This document shows positions 15,598 to 23,830 of a DNA stretch of 64,000 bases, piece after piece; the first letter of the stretch is position 1; every line of letters begins with the position of its first letter. Under the pieces are notes generated by a model. It ran no database searches. It saw only the letters and a program-made list of their open reading frames with translations, and had not been told where the DNA came from. A program made the translations under genes and the position numbers. The stretch comes from JBFONV01 sp040779335 (GTDB taxonomy: Bacteria; Pseudomonadota; Gammaproteobacteria; Enterobacterales; Alteromonadaceae), in contig JBFONV010000004.1 of assembly GCA_040779335.1 (NCBI GenBank), positions 372,001 through 436,000 on the forward strand. Reading direction: 5' to 3'.

Positions 15598-17934
15598 ATG
15601 GAACGGTGGCTTATTACCTTTTTGCTCGGAGCTATATTGTCACTATTTTTACCCATAGTGCCAGCGCTTTTTCATGTATTTTTATCTCTGATCATTTTCT
15701 GTGCATTTGTTTGTTTGAAAAATGTTCGTTTTTTTAGCGGTTTCTTTTTAGGTGTTGCTTGGATACTCTGGCATGCAGTTCAATACAGTGGTCAATGGCA
15801 AGATAACGACTTGGATAAAGCAACTTTTTCCAGTACAGCTCATCTAGTTCAGGGCGAAATTGTCTCTATTCCCAATCAAAAACTTGACACATATCGATTT
15901 AATTTTAAGACCCATAATATTGATAAGGTTAAATTAAACCGGCCAATGTTAGTGAGAATACGGTGGGATGATGTGCCAATTACTTTGGCGCAAGGTCAGC
16001 AGTGGCAGATTAAGTTAAAAGCCAAGCCGGCCAATGGTTTGGCTAATCCCGGTGGCTTTAATTACCAAACATGGTTACGGCAAAAAAATATATTGGCGAC
16101 TGGCTATGTAGTTGCTAGTGACGAAAATTTGTTACTTACCGACACACTAACAATACGACAACAATGGTTAAATACCTTTAAGCACTTAATACCTCAAGAA
16201 CCGCTTTCGGCACTGATCTTAGCATTAGGTTTTGGCGAACGTAGTCAGATATCACCAGCACAATGGCAAGTATTAAAAGCGACAGGTACTCAACACTTAA
16301 TCGCAATATCAGGATTGCATTTAGGGTTAGTGGCAAGTTTTTCATTTATGTCATTTATAGCACTTTTACGCCGTTTACCTTTGCATCTTATTAATCATAC
16401 ACGCACTGGTCGTGGGCTAAATAAGTGCAATGCGCGCATGCTAGCAATATTATTTAGCTGCTTAATTACCTTATTGTATGCCTATTTAGCTGGTTTTTCC
16501 GTCCCCACGGTCAGAGCCATTGTAATGTTGTTATTGTATTGGGGATTGCGTATTTTAGGGGCTAAAATCACGCCAACACTGGGGGTTTTGTTAGCTCTTT
16601 TTTTCATTGTTACCCTTGAACCATTTAATTTATTTAATGTCAGCTTTTGGCTGTCGTTTTATGCGTTAATTGTGATCTTTTTTATTTTCTGGCGCTTTTC
16701 TAGTTGGCTTGATTCGCCCCTTAAGGTTGGGAAATTTATTAAAACACTATTGGTATTACAACTGGGCTTAAGTGTTTTAATGTTGCCGATAGTGGCATTT
16801 TTTAGTCAACAAATTTCCTTGGTAAGCTTTTTAGCCAATGTTTTCGCGGTGCCTTTGATGAGTGTCACTAGCATACCATTGTCTTTACTCGCGGTTTTTA
16901 GTGCTCCTTTTAGTGCGCACGTATCGACATTTTTTATTGAGTTAACCATGTTGTCGTTAAGCCTGCTTTGGCGCTGGCTTAGTTACCTAAGTGAACAATC
17001 ATGGGCATTGATGAATATTTCTTTTGTACAAATGAGCGCAATATTTTTGCTGGTGTTTATAGTGATTATTTCTTGTCTGATTAAAATTAGGTTAACAGGG
17101 ATATGCACTATTGTGAGCCTAATTGTAGCAACGTCGTTATATTTGTTTAATAGATCAGCGCCAGAGCGCTGGCAGGTCAGTGTATTGGATGTTGGACAAG
17201 GACTAGCGGTAGCCGTAGAAAAGAATCATCGTATGCTTTTATATGACACTGGTGCTAGTTTCCCCAGCGGTTTTAATATGGCTGACGCGGCGATTATTCC
17301 TTATATGCGCTACCAAGGCATAAACCAGTTAGAACATGTCATTATCAGCCATAGCGATACTGACCATGCCGGCGGGTTTCCTGTTTTAGCTCAGCAAATT
17401 ACCCTTAAACATATCATCGCGAATGACGCCGAGATGTCAGCAGACGCTCTTTGCCAACAGGGACAGCAATTTATCTGGCAGGGATTGCAGATTAAAATGT
17501 TGTGGCCAAAGCTTGATGACAAAAACGTGGACAACTTTAGTCGACAGAAAAACGATCAGTCCTGTGTGATCCAAATATCAGACGGGCACCATTCGGTATT
17601 ATTAAGTGGTGACATTTCTTCACGGGTTGAAAAACGACTGCTCAAAGAGCAAGCAATAGCTTCAAGCGTACTCATTGTTCCCCATCACGGCTCAAAAAGC
17701 TCTTCTAGCATAGCTTTTCTGCGCAGTGTTGCTCCTGATGTCGCGGTATTTAGCAGTGGCTATTTGAATCGTTGGCAAATGCCTACTCAAACGGTTTTAC
17801 AGCGTTACCAATCGCTTTCAATCCCACACTATAATACTTCAGAAAGTGGCATGATAAGATTGCGCTTTGCTGGGCCAAATATGGACGTTGAAAGTTATCG
17901 TGAAGATATCTGGCCATACTGGTTCGCTAATTAG
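15598..17934 (+). CDS. comEC: DNA internalization-related competence protein ComEC/Rec2
   Basis: This is a 778-residue integral membrane protein. An N-terminal soluble OB-like part (about residues 70-190) is followed by the competence membrane core with GLHLGLVASF and the segment FSVPTVRAIVMLLLYWGLR. A C-terminal metallo-beta-lactamase-like domain then carries SVLDVGQGLAVAVEK, SHSDTDHAGGFP and VPHHGSKSS. ComEC forms the inner-membrane channel for single-stranded DNA in natural transformation. ATG 15598 is preferred because AAGGTG lies 7 bases upstream; ATG 15583, five codons earlier, has no such site. Confidence 0.94.
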   Translation: MERWLITFLLGAILSLFLPIVPALFHVFLSLIIFCAFVCLKNVRFFSGFFLGVAWILWHAVQYSGQWQDNDLDKATFSSTAHLVQGEIVSIPNQKLDTYRFNFKTHNIDKVKLNRPMLVRIRWDDVPITLAQGQQWQIKLKAKPANGLANPGGFNYQTWLRQKNILATGYVVASDENLLLTDTLTIRQQWLNTFKHLIPQEPLSALILALGFGERSQISPAQWQVLKATGTQHLIAISGLHLGLVASFSFMSFIALLRRLPLHLINHTRTGRGLNKCNARMLAILFSCLITLLYAYLAGFSVPTVRAIVMLLLYWGLRILGAKITPTLGVLLALFFIVTLEPFNLFNVSFWLSFYALIVIFFIFWRFSSWLDSPLKVGKFIKTLLVLQLGLSVLMLPIVAFFSQQISLVSFLANVFAVPLMSVTSIPLSLLAVFSAPFSAHVSTFFIELTMLSLSLLWRWLSYLSEQSWALMNISFVQMSAIFLLVFIVIISCLIKIRLTGICTIVSLIVATSLYLFNRSAPERWQVSVLDVGQGLAVAVEKNHRMLLYDTGASFPSGFNMADAAIIPYMRYQGINQLEHVIISHSDTDHAGGFPVLAQQITLKHIIANDAEMSADALCQQGQQFIWQGLQIKMLWPKLDDKNVDNFSRQKNDQSCVIQISDGHHSVLLSGDISSRVEKRLLKEQAIASSVLIVPHHGSKSSSSIAFLRSVAPDVAVFSSGYLNRWQMPTQTVLQRYQSLSIPHYNTSESGMIRLRFAGPNMDVESYREDIWPYWFAN

Positions 17935-17963
17935 TTGGTTCATAGGTAAAAAAACGCTAAAAT
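17935..17963 (+). promoter_or_regulatory. Candidate sigma-70 promoter of the msbA-lpxK-ycaR-kdsB operon
   Basis: TTGGTT (17935-17940) and TAAAAT (17958-17963) are exactly 17 bases apart, starting right after the comEC stop codon and 36 bases before the msbA ATG. Confidence 0.55.
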
Positions 17964-17999
17964 GCCCATGCAATTATTTTTGAGTCACTGAGAGACTGA

Positions 18000-19745
18000 A
18001 TGCAGGAATCTTTACAAGCAACCACTTGGCAAAATTTCAAACGCTTAATGCGCTTCGCTATACCTTATAAAACGGGGTTTATTGTCGCAATTATTGGCAT
18101 GTTAGGTTATGCCAGTATTGATGTTTATTTTTTATCAAAATTACCCGCACTTATCGACGAAGGCTTAAATGGTAAAAACCCTGACTTTATGAAATGGGCG
18201 CCTTTGTTTGTGGTTGTTTGTTTTATTATTCGAGGGTTGTGTCATTTTTTAGGTAATTATTGTTTGGCCTGGGTCGGCAATCATGTAGTCACCGATTTAA
18301 GACAAAATTTGTTTGAACATATTTTAACCATGCCTGTGGCGTTTCACGACAAAGAGTCAACGGGTTCGCTTATTTCAAAAATAACCTATGACACTGAACA
18401 AGTGCTGCAAACCACCAGCAAAGCTATGCTTACCTTAGTGCAACAAGGTGCGTTTGTGCTCGGGTTGCTGATTGTGATGTTTTATCAAAGCTGGCAGTTA
18501 TCATCGATATTTTTAATCATAGTGCCGGTTATTGCGGTCATTGTAACTTATGTTTCTCGGCGCTTTCGCAAAGTCAGCGAAAGTATTCAAAATGCCATGG
18601 GAGAAGTTACCAGCGCGGCAGAGCAAACGTTGAACGGACATAAAGTGGTCTTAACTTTTGGTGGCCAAAAACGTGAATTTGAACGCTTCGGCGGTATTAA
18701 TAAAAACAACCGTCACCAACGAATGAAGATGGTTGCCACTAAATCAGCCAGTGTTCCCCTGATCCAAATTATTGCGTCTTTCGCGTTAGCCTTTGTGTTA
18801 TATGTTGCAAATTTAGACAGTATGAAAGAGAGTTTTACTCCGGGTGTATTTGTTGGTGTGGTCACCTATATGACCATGTTGTTACGTCCGTTAAAACTAT
18901 TAACTACCGTTAATAGTGAATTTCAAAAAGGTATGGCGGCGTGTGTCAGTATTTTTTCAGTATTGGATCAAAATGTTGAAAAAGATACCGGCACGCAATC
19001 ATTAGATCGCGCTACGGGTCGTATTGCATTTAAAAACGTTAGTTTTAATTACCTAAACGAAAGTAAAAAAGCCCTCAATAATGTTTCCTTTAGCGTCGAA
19101 CCTGGTGAAACTATTGCGTTGGTTGGTCGTTCAGGCAGTGGTAAATCTACCGCGAGTGCTTTGCTATTGCGTTTTTATGATGCCACCGAAGGCGAAGTAT
19201 TGATCGATGATCAAAATGTGGAAGGATATTCCCTTAGAGATCTACGCAAACAGTTTGCTTATGTATCGCAACAGGTTGTTTTGTTCAATGACACCTTAGC
19301 GAATAACATCGCCTATGGAAAACCGAATGCGAGTCGAGAAGAAATACTCGCAGCCGCGAAGAGCGCACACGTTTTAGAGTTTGCCGAACACATGCAAGAC
19401 GGTTTAGATACCAACATTGGCGAAAACGGAGCTTTACTATCGGGGGGACAAAGACAGCGTGTTGCCATAGCCCGAGCTTTATTATGTGATGCGCCGTTTT
19501 TAATACTTGATGAAGCAACCAGTGCGCTTGATACCGAATCTGAACGTCATATACAAGATGCGTTGCAAATATTGCAAGAAAACCGTACCTGTATTGTTAT
19601 TGCGCACCGTCTGTCAACGATAGAAAATGCAGATAAAATATTGGTGTTGGAGCAAGGGCAAGTGATTGAAGAGGGTGATCATAATTCATTGATGGCTAAA
19701 AATGGTGCCTATGCGAAGTTGCATCATTATCAATTTAGCCAATAG
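18000..19745 (+). CDS. msbA: Lipid A export ATP-binding/permease protein MsbA
   Basis: The 581-residue half-transporter has a six-helix membrane domain (about residues 20-310) and a nucleotide-binding domain with Walker A VGRSGSGKST, signature LSGGQRQRVAIARALL, Walker B FLILDEATSALD and the H-loop IAHRLSTI. As a homodimer it flips lipid A-core across the inner membrane. Length and order (followed 11 bases later by lpxK) match the E. coli locus. The start at ATG 18000 follows a GAGAGACTG stretch that can serve as a weak ribosome-binding site. Confidence 0.96.
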   Translation: MQESLQATTWQNFKRLMRFAIPYKTGFIVAIIGMLGYASIDVYFLSKLPALIDEGLNGKNPDFMKWAPLFVVVCFIIRGLCHFLGNYCLAWVGNHVVTDLRQNLFEHILTMPVAFHDKESTGSLISKITYDTEQVLQTTSKAMLTLVQQGAFVLGLLIVMFYQSWQLSSIFLIIVPVIAVIVTYVSRRFRKVSESIQNAMGEVTSAAEQTLNGHKVVLTFGGQKREFERFGGINKNNRHQRMKMVATKSASVPLIQIIASFALAFVLYVANLDSMKESFTPGVFVGVVTYMTMLLRPLKLLTTVNSEFQKGMAACVSIFSVLDQNVEKDTGTQSLDRATGRIAFKNVSFNYLNESKKALNNVSFSVEPGETIALVGRSGSGKSTASALLLRFYDATEGEVLIDDQNVEGYSLRDLRKQFAYVSQQVVLFNDTLANNIAYGKPNASREEILAAAKSAHVLEFAEHMQDGLDTNIGENGALLSGGQRQRVAIARALLCDAPFLILDEATSALDTESERHIQDALQILQENRTCIVIAHRLSTIENADKILVLEQGQVIEEGDHNSLMAKNGAYAKLHHYQFSQ

Positions 19746-19756
19746 TTAGGCTTGCT

Positions 19757-20776
19757 ATGCGTTTAATCGAACGAATTTGGTTTAAAAAACATCCGGCCAA
19801 ATGGCTATTGGTGCCGTTGCTGTTTCCGCTGACGTTATTGTTTTGGTTGTTGACGATATTGCGCCGAGCTAGTTATCGTCTAGGGCTCGCTAAATCATAT
19901 TCAATCGATGTACCCGTTGTTGTCGTCGGTAATATTAGTGTCGGCGGCAACGGTAAAACACCTGTTGTTGTTTACTTGGTTGAGCAATGCGTAAACATGG
20001 GGCTTAAACCGGGCGTGATCAGCCGAGGTTATGGTGGACAGGCTGAACATTACCCTTATTTATTAGATCAACATTCAACGCCAGAGCAAGCGGGCGATGA
20101 ACCTATACTGATATATCAGCGCTGCCAAGTGCCCGTAGTGGTTGGCTCTGACCGAGTCGCCAGTGCGCAATTATTGGTAGAGTTAGGTTGCGACGTTATT
20201 ATTAGTGATGATGGTTTGCAGCATTACCGTCTTGGTCGCGATTTTGAACTGATTATTATTGATGGTATCAGACGTTTTGGTAATGGCTTATTATTGCCTG
20301 CTGGTCCGCTGCGCGAAGGACAATGGCGATTAAAAACCACTGATTATATTATTGTCAATGGTGGAAAGGCTGAGCAGAATGAGGTGTCAATGTCACTGAA
20401 ACCTCAGTTTGTGTGCCATTTATTGACTGGTAAGCAGGTGCCATTAGCGCAATTTGTTGCAAAAAATGCGGTTATTAATGCCATGGCAGGTATTGGCGCG
20501 CCGGAGCGTTTTTTTACTACTTTGAGCACCGCGGGTTTTTCGCTTGCACAAACGAAAAGTTACGTTGATCATAGTCATTACCGTCAAGATGATATTAGTG
20601 CATTTACCAAGGATATACCGTTATTGATGACCGAAAAAGACGCGGTCAAGTGTAAAGGTTTTGCACAAGAGAATTGTTGGTATTTACCGGTTGAAGCGGT
20701 TTTTAATGATGCACTCATTGACTCCTTGCTGGTTGATATTCAAACACTGGCAGAGCGCAGTAAAAATAGACATTAA
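19757..20776 (+). CDS. lpxK: Tetraacyldisaccharide 4'-kinase
   Basis: The 339-residue protein has an N-terminal membrane-associated helix (about residues 15-40) and the P-loop SVGGNGKTPVVVYLVEQC. The segments GVISRGYGG, DEPILIYQRCQVPVVVG and ISDDGLQHYRL follow. These are LpxK hallmarks. It phosphorylates the lipid A disaccharide precursor at the 4' position on the cytoplasmic side of the inner membrane. It lies between msbA and ycaR in the conserved lipid A cluster, with 11 and 32 bases of spacing. Confidence 0.95.
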   Translation: MRLIERIWFKKHPAKWLLVPLLFPLTLLFWLLTILRRASYRLGLAKSYSIDVPVVVVGNISVGGNGKTPVVVYLVEQCVNMGLKPGVISRGYGGQAEHYPYLLDQHSTPEQAGDEPILIYQRCQVPVVVGSDRVASAQLLVELGCDVIISDDGLQHYRLGRDFELIIIDGIRRFGNGLLLPAGPLREGQWRLKTTDYIIVNGGKAEQNEVSMSLKPQFVCHLLTGKQVPLAQFVAKNAVINAMAGIGAPERFFTTLSTAGFSLAQTKSYVDHSHYRQDDISAFTKDIPLLMTEKDAVKCKGFAQENCWYLPVEAVFNDALIDSLLVDIQTLAERSKNRH

Positions 20777-20808
20777 ACATTAAAGATAATAGGTAAGAGA
20801 AATCGATT

Positions 20809-20991
20809 ATGGCATTTGATATAAAATTAATGGAAATACTGGCCTGTCCAGTATGTAAAGGAAAGTTAGCATATAACAAGGAAAATCAAGAATTGATTTG
20901 TAAATTTGATCGTTTGGCATACACCATAGATAAAGATATTCCAGTGTTGCTGGAAAATGAAGCGCGTCGTCTTAGTGAAGAAGAGATTTAG
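20809..20991 (+). CDS. ycaR: Trm112/YcaR-family small protein
   Basis: The 60-residue protein MAFDIKLMEILACPVCKGKL carries the CPVC motif and the ending YTIDKDIPVLLENEARRLSE typical of the bacterial Trm112/YcaR family. Its exact role is unknown. It is almost always placed between lpxK and kdsB, as here, and the stop is two bases before the kdsB ATG, so the two are probably translationally coupled. Confidence 0.93.
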   Translation: MAFDIKLMEILACPVCKGKLAYNKENQELICKFDRLAYTIDKDIPVLLENEARRLSEEEI

Positions 20992-20993
20992 TT

Positions 20994-21770
20994 ATGTCAT
21001 TTGTCGTCGTCATTCCGGCCCGTTATCAGTCATCACGTTTACCTGGGAAGGTACTGGCTGATATTGAAGGTAAACCTATGATCCAATGGGTGGTAGAAAA
21101 AGCCTTACTCAGTGGTGCCAGCCAAGTAATCGTTGCCACAGATAACGATGAAGTAGAAGCTGCTGTGTTAGCGTTTGGCGGAGAGGTGTGCAAAACACGA
21201 GCAGATCATCACTCGGGCACTGAACGATTAGCAGAGGTAATGCAAACGTATGGGTTTACTGACGATCAAGTGATTGTTAATGTCCAAGGGGATGAGCCTT
21301 TTATTCCGCCCGAAAATATTGCTCAAGTCGCTGACAATCTTGCTAATCAGCAGTTGGCAAGAATGGCAACATTAGCGGTGAAAATAGAGGATGTTGAAGA
21401 AGCCCTAAACCCCAACGCCGTTAAGGTGTTGTGTGATAAAAATAATTATGCGCTCTATTTTAGTCGGGCAACCATTCCTTATGATCGTGAACGGTTTTTA
21501 AATAACCACCATATTGAAGATATTGGGGATTTTTATTTGCGCCATATTGGTATTTACGCCTATCGCGCAGGATTTATTAAAGACTATGTAAACTGGCCAG
21601 CAAGCACGTTAGAGCAAATAGAGTCGCTTGAACAACTGCGGGTATTATGGCAAGGCGAAAAAATACACGTCGCTGTTGCTGAATCTCGTTTACCGGTTGA
21701 AGGTGTTGATACGCCAGAAGATCTTGTCAAAGCTCGCTCGTTTGCCGCGGCACTGCTTGCGCAAGATTAA
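20994..21770 (+). CDS. kdsB: 3-deoxy-manno-octulosonate cytidylyltransferase
   Basis: The 258-residue enzyme activates Kdo as CMP-Kdo for the lipopolysaccharide inner core. The nucleotide-binding start FVVVIPARYQSSRLPGKVLA, then QVIVATDND and VNVQGDEPFIPP, are the family signatures, and the length is normal. It closes the msbA-lpxK-ycaR-kdsB lipid A/Kdo operon. Confidence 0.96.
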   Translation: MSFVVVIPARYQSSRLPGKVLADIEGKPMIQWVVEKALLSGASQVIVATDNDEVEAAVLAFGGEVCKTRADHHSGTERLAEVMQTYGFTDDQVIVNVQGDEPFIPPENIAQVADNLANQQLARMATLAVKIEDVEEALNPNAVKVLCDKNNYALYFSRATIPYDRERFLNNHHIEDIGDFYLRHIGIYAYRAGFIKDYVNWPASTLEQIESLEQLRVLWQGEKIHVAVAESRLPVEGVDTPEDLVKARSFAAALLAQD

Positions 21771-21870
21771 ATCTTTAATGCCAATATAGTAGTGCACTAG
21801 GATTAGAAATGGCGGTTGTTAGCAGGAAAAATCATAGAAAAAATAGTAGGGAAAATAATAGGGAAATATC

Positions 21871-22482
21871 ATGACTATTGCTGTGTGGTTATCATTCATC
21901 TTTGCATCAATGCTGCTTTGTTTTACACCCGGACCAACGGTCTTCTTGGTGATGGGGCAATCGCTGTCTCATGGCAAAAAATCTGCGGTGCCATTGGTGT
22001 CTGGTGTACTTTGTGGAGATGTTATCGCCATGGCAGTATCGTTTGCAGGACTAGGTGCGTTGCTGGCAACCTCTGCGGTGTTATTCACTACCTTTAAATG
22101 GCTTGCTGCGGCTTATTTAATTTATCTAGGCATAAAATCATGGCGCGCTATGGTTACGCCTGAGCATATCGACAATAGTATACAACGAAATAAAATGTTT
22201 AAAAACGCGTTACTGGTAACTGCTTTAAATCCCAAAGGTATTATCTTTTTTATCGCATTTTTTCCGTTATTTATCGATATAAATCGCCCCGTATTTCCAC
22301 AAATGCTGACCATGGCAGTATCATTTTTAGTAGTCTCTGCTAGCAGCGCTTCATTTTATTCAATATTTGCAGGTTACCTGCGCAGCAAAGCGCAATCAGA
22401 AAAGTTTCAACAACTATTCAATAAAGTCAGCGGCACTATGCTAATGGGCGCAGGTTCTATTACCGCGTCATTACAAAAATAA
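21871..22482 (+). CDS. LysE/RhtB-family amino-acid exporter
   Basis: The 203-residue protein has five or six membrane helices and the family start LCFTPGPTVFLVMGQSLSHG. The conserved NPKGIIFFIAFFPLF lies near residue 115. Members export amino acids or related small molecules across the inner membrane; the substrate cannot be read from sequence. It starts 100 bases after kdsB and may have its own promoter. A hairpin follows 28 bases after the stop. Confidence 0.85.
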   Translation: MTIAVWLSFIFASMLLCFTPGPTVFLVMGQSLSHGKKSAVPLVSGVLCGDVIAMAVSFAGLGALLATSAVLFTTFKWLAAAYLIYLGIKSWRAMVTPEHIDNSIQRNKMFKNALLVTALNPKGIIFFIAFFPLFIDINRPVFPQMLTMAVSFLVVSASSASFYSIFAGYLRSKAQSEKFQQLFNKVSGTMLMGAGSITASLQK

Positions 22483-22509
22483 ATAAGTAATTTCAATATC
22501 ATCAAAGTG

Positions 22510-22538
22510 AAGCTGTTGGGCATAATATGCCCAGCTTT
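22510..22538 (+). terminator. Candidate terminator after the LysE-family gene
   Basis: TGGGCATA and TATGCCCA pair around one base, with AAGC and GCTT extending the stem across a three-base bulge. The T tail is short (TTT), so efficiency is uncertain. Confidence 0.5.
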
Positions 22539-22550
22539 AAGTAAGGTTGT

Positions 22551-22598
22551 TATTGACCTATTGACCTATTGACCTATTGAGTTATTGACCTATTGAGT
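22551..22598 (+). repeat. Short tandem repeat, six copies of an 8-bp unit
   Basis: The unit TATTGACC appears three times, followed by TATTGAGT, TATTGACC and TATTGAGT, without gaps. It lies between the LysE-family gene and lgt in noncoding DNA. Such arrays often vary in copy number by slippage. Confidence 0.9.
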
Positions 22599-22672
22599 TG
22601 TCCCTAACCAATTAATTTATTATGAAACAAATAGCCAGAGTAATGTTCTCTAGTCATTAGCGTTACGGTTTA

Positions 22673-22692
22673 AGCCCTCGAAAGAGAGGGCT
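22673..22692 (-). terminator. Candidate terminator after lgt
   Basis: AGCCCTC and GAGGGCT form a 7-bp GC-rich stem with a 6-base loop, 23 bases past the lgt stop on the minus strand. The tail on that strand (TTAAACC) is only weakly T-rich. Confidence 0.5.
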
Positions 22693-22715
22693 ATAAACAC
22701 AGACAATATCGCTTT

Positions 22716-23507
22716 TTAGGGAGATGTTTTTTTATTTTTGACCATTGCCGCTAGCACTAATACCACCCCAACAATTAAAAACGGAATACTGAGCAATTGA
22801 CCGGTACTCAATAAGGTATCATGCGCATAAGCAGCTTGTTTCTCTTTGAAAAACTCAATAATGAGTCGAGCCGTGAAGACCAAAATTAAAAATATGCCTA
22901 ATATTTTACCAGAGTTCGCTGTTTTGCTTTGGCGGCGATATAGAACATATAACAGCAAGAAAATACACAGATACGAAGCCGCTTCGTAAAGCTGTACCGG
23001 ATGGCGCGGTATATTGTCGATACGGGCAAAAACAACGGCCCAGGAAACATTACTTGGAATACCTAAAATTTCAGAATTGACAAAGTTTGCGACTCGAACA
23101 AAAAAGCCAAATAATGCCGTTGGAATCGCCAATCTGTCGAGCAGCCAAAGGTAGGGCATTTGATGCTTTTTAGCGTAGATAGCTGTAGCAATAATAACGC
23201 CTAAACCGCCGCCATGACTGGCAAGTCCGCCTTCCCAAATAGCTAATATTTTTAAAGGATTACTCAAGTAATAGTCAGGATCGTAAAATAAGCAGTGCCC
23301 TAATCTAGCGCCAACAACAATACCAACAACCACGTAGACCAATAAGGTATCGAGTGATTCAAGGTCGCGGTTTTCTTGCTGGTAAATGCTTTTCATGACC
23401 TGCAGGCCAGCCAGAATTGCACAGGCGAATAACGCGCCATACCAATGTATTTTTAGTCCAGCAAATGAAATAAGTACTGGGTCGATATCCCAAATGAAAT
23501 GTTCCAA
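22716..23507 (-). CDS. lgt: Prolipoprotein diacylglyceryl transferase
   Basis: The 263-residue protein has about seven membrane helices. Conserved parts include the start DPVLISFAGLKIHWYGALF, the segment GVIVGARLGHCLFYDPDYY with the essential Arg, GGLASHGGGLGV, and RVANFVNSEILG. It adds diacylglycerol to the lipobox cysteine of prolipoproteins in the inner membrane. The start codon is TTG at 23507 (MEHFIWDIDP), supported by AGGAAG seven bases upstream and by alignment with the usual Lgt N-terminus. Several lipoproteins in this window (2003, 53586, 62842) would be its substrates. Confidence 0.95.
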   Translation of the reverse strand: MEHFIWDIDPVLISFAGLKIHWYGALFACAILAGLQVMKSIYQQENRDLESLDTLLVYVVVGIVVGARLGHCLFYDPDYYLSNPLKILAIWEGGLASHGGGLGVIIATAIYAKKHQMPYLWLLDRLAIPTALFGFFVRVANFVNSEILGIPSNVSWAVVFARIDNIPRHPVQLYEAASYLCIFLLLYVLYRRQSKTANSGKILGIFLILVFTARLIIEFFKEKQAAYAHDTLLSTGQLLSIPFLIVGVVLVLAAMVKNKKTSP

Positions 23508-23830
23508 TTAATTTCTTCCTGTTTATTGGCTTGCAGCATATTGCTGACATTTTACCTTAACCTAAGTGTTATAACGCTATTTTATGGATTGTTAATCTGA
23601 ATAACAAAAGATATTACCAAAGATAGAAGAAATATCGTGATCAAAGTGAAAAGCAAGCTTATTTAGTAAAGGACGTTAAATTGTCAATCGAGTTTGTTTG
23701 ATGAAACAACGATGCAAGTTCATCGATTTTATGGTGAACCATTTATCTCACTAATTTTATACCGTCTTGTTACCTTTGAGTAATTATTTTTGTATGATGG
23801 CGCTCGTCATTTTAACTGATTGAACTTTGG
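23508..23830. other. Intergenic region between lgt and a TonB-receptor gene, no gene seen
   Basis: This is a divergent spacer of 323 bases. A possible -10 hexamer TATGAT lies about 35 bases before the receptor ATG, but no good -35 or Fur-type box was found. Nothing else is supported. Confidence 0.5.

Noticed and set aside
21816..22097. 93-codon frame overlapping the LysE-family gene
   Set aside because: It is out of frame with a clear LysE/RhtB protein and not similar to anything recognised.
22551..22598. CRISPR-like repeat array
   Set aside because: The units are 8 bases in direct succession without spacers; this is a simple tandem repeat.
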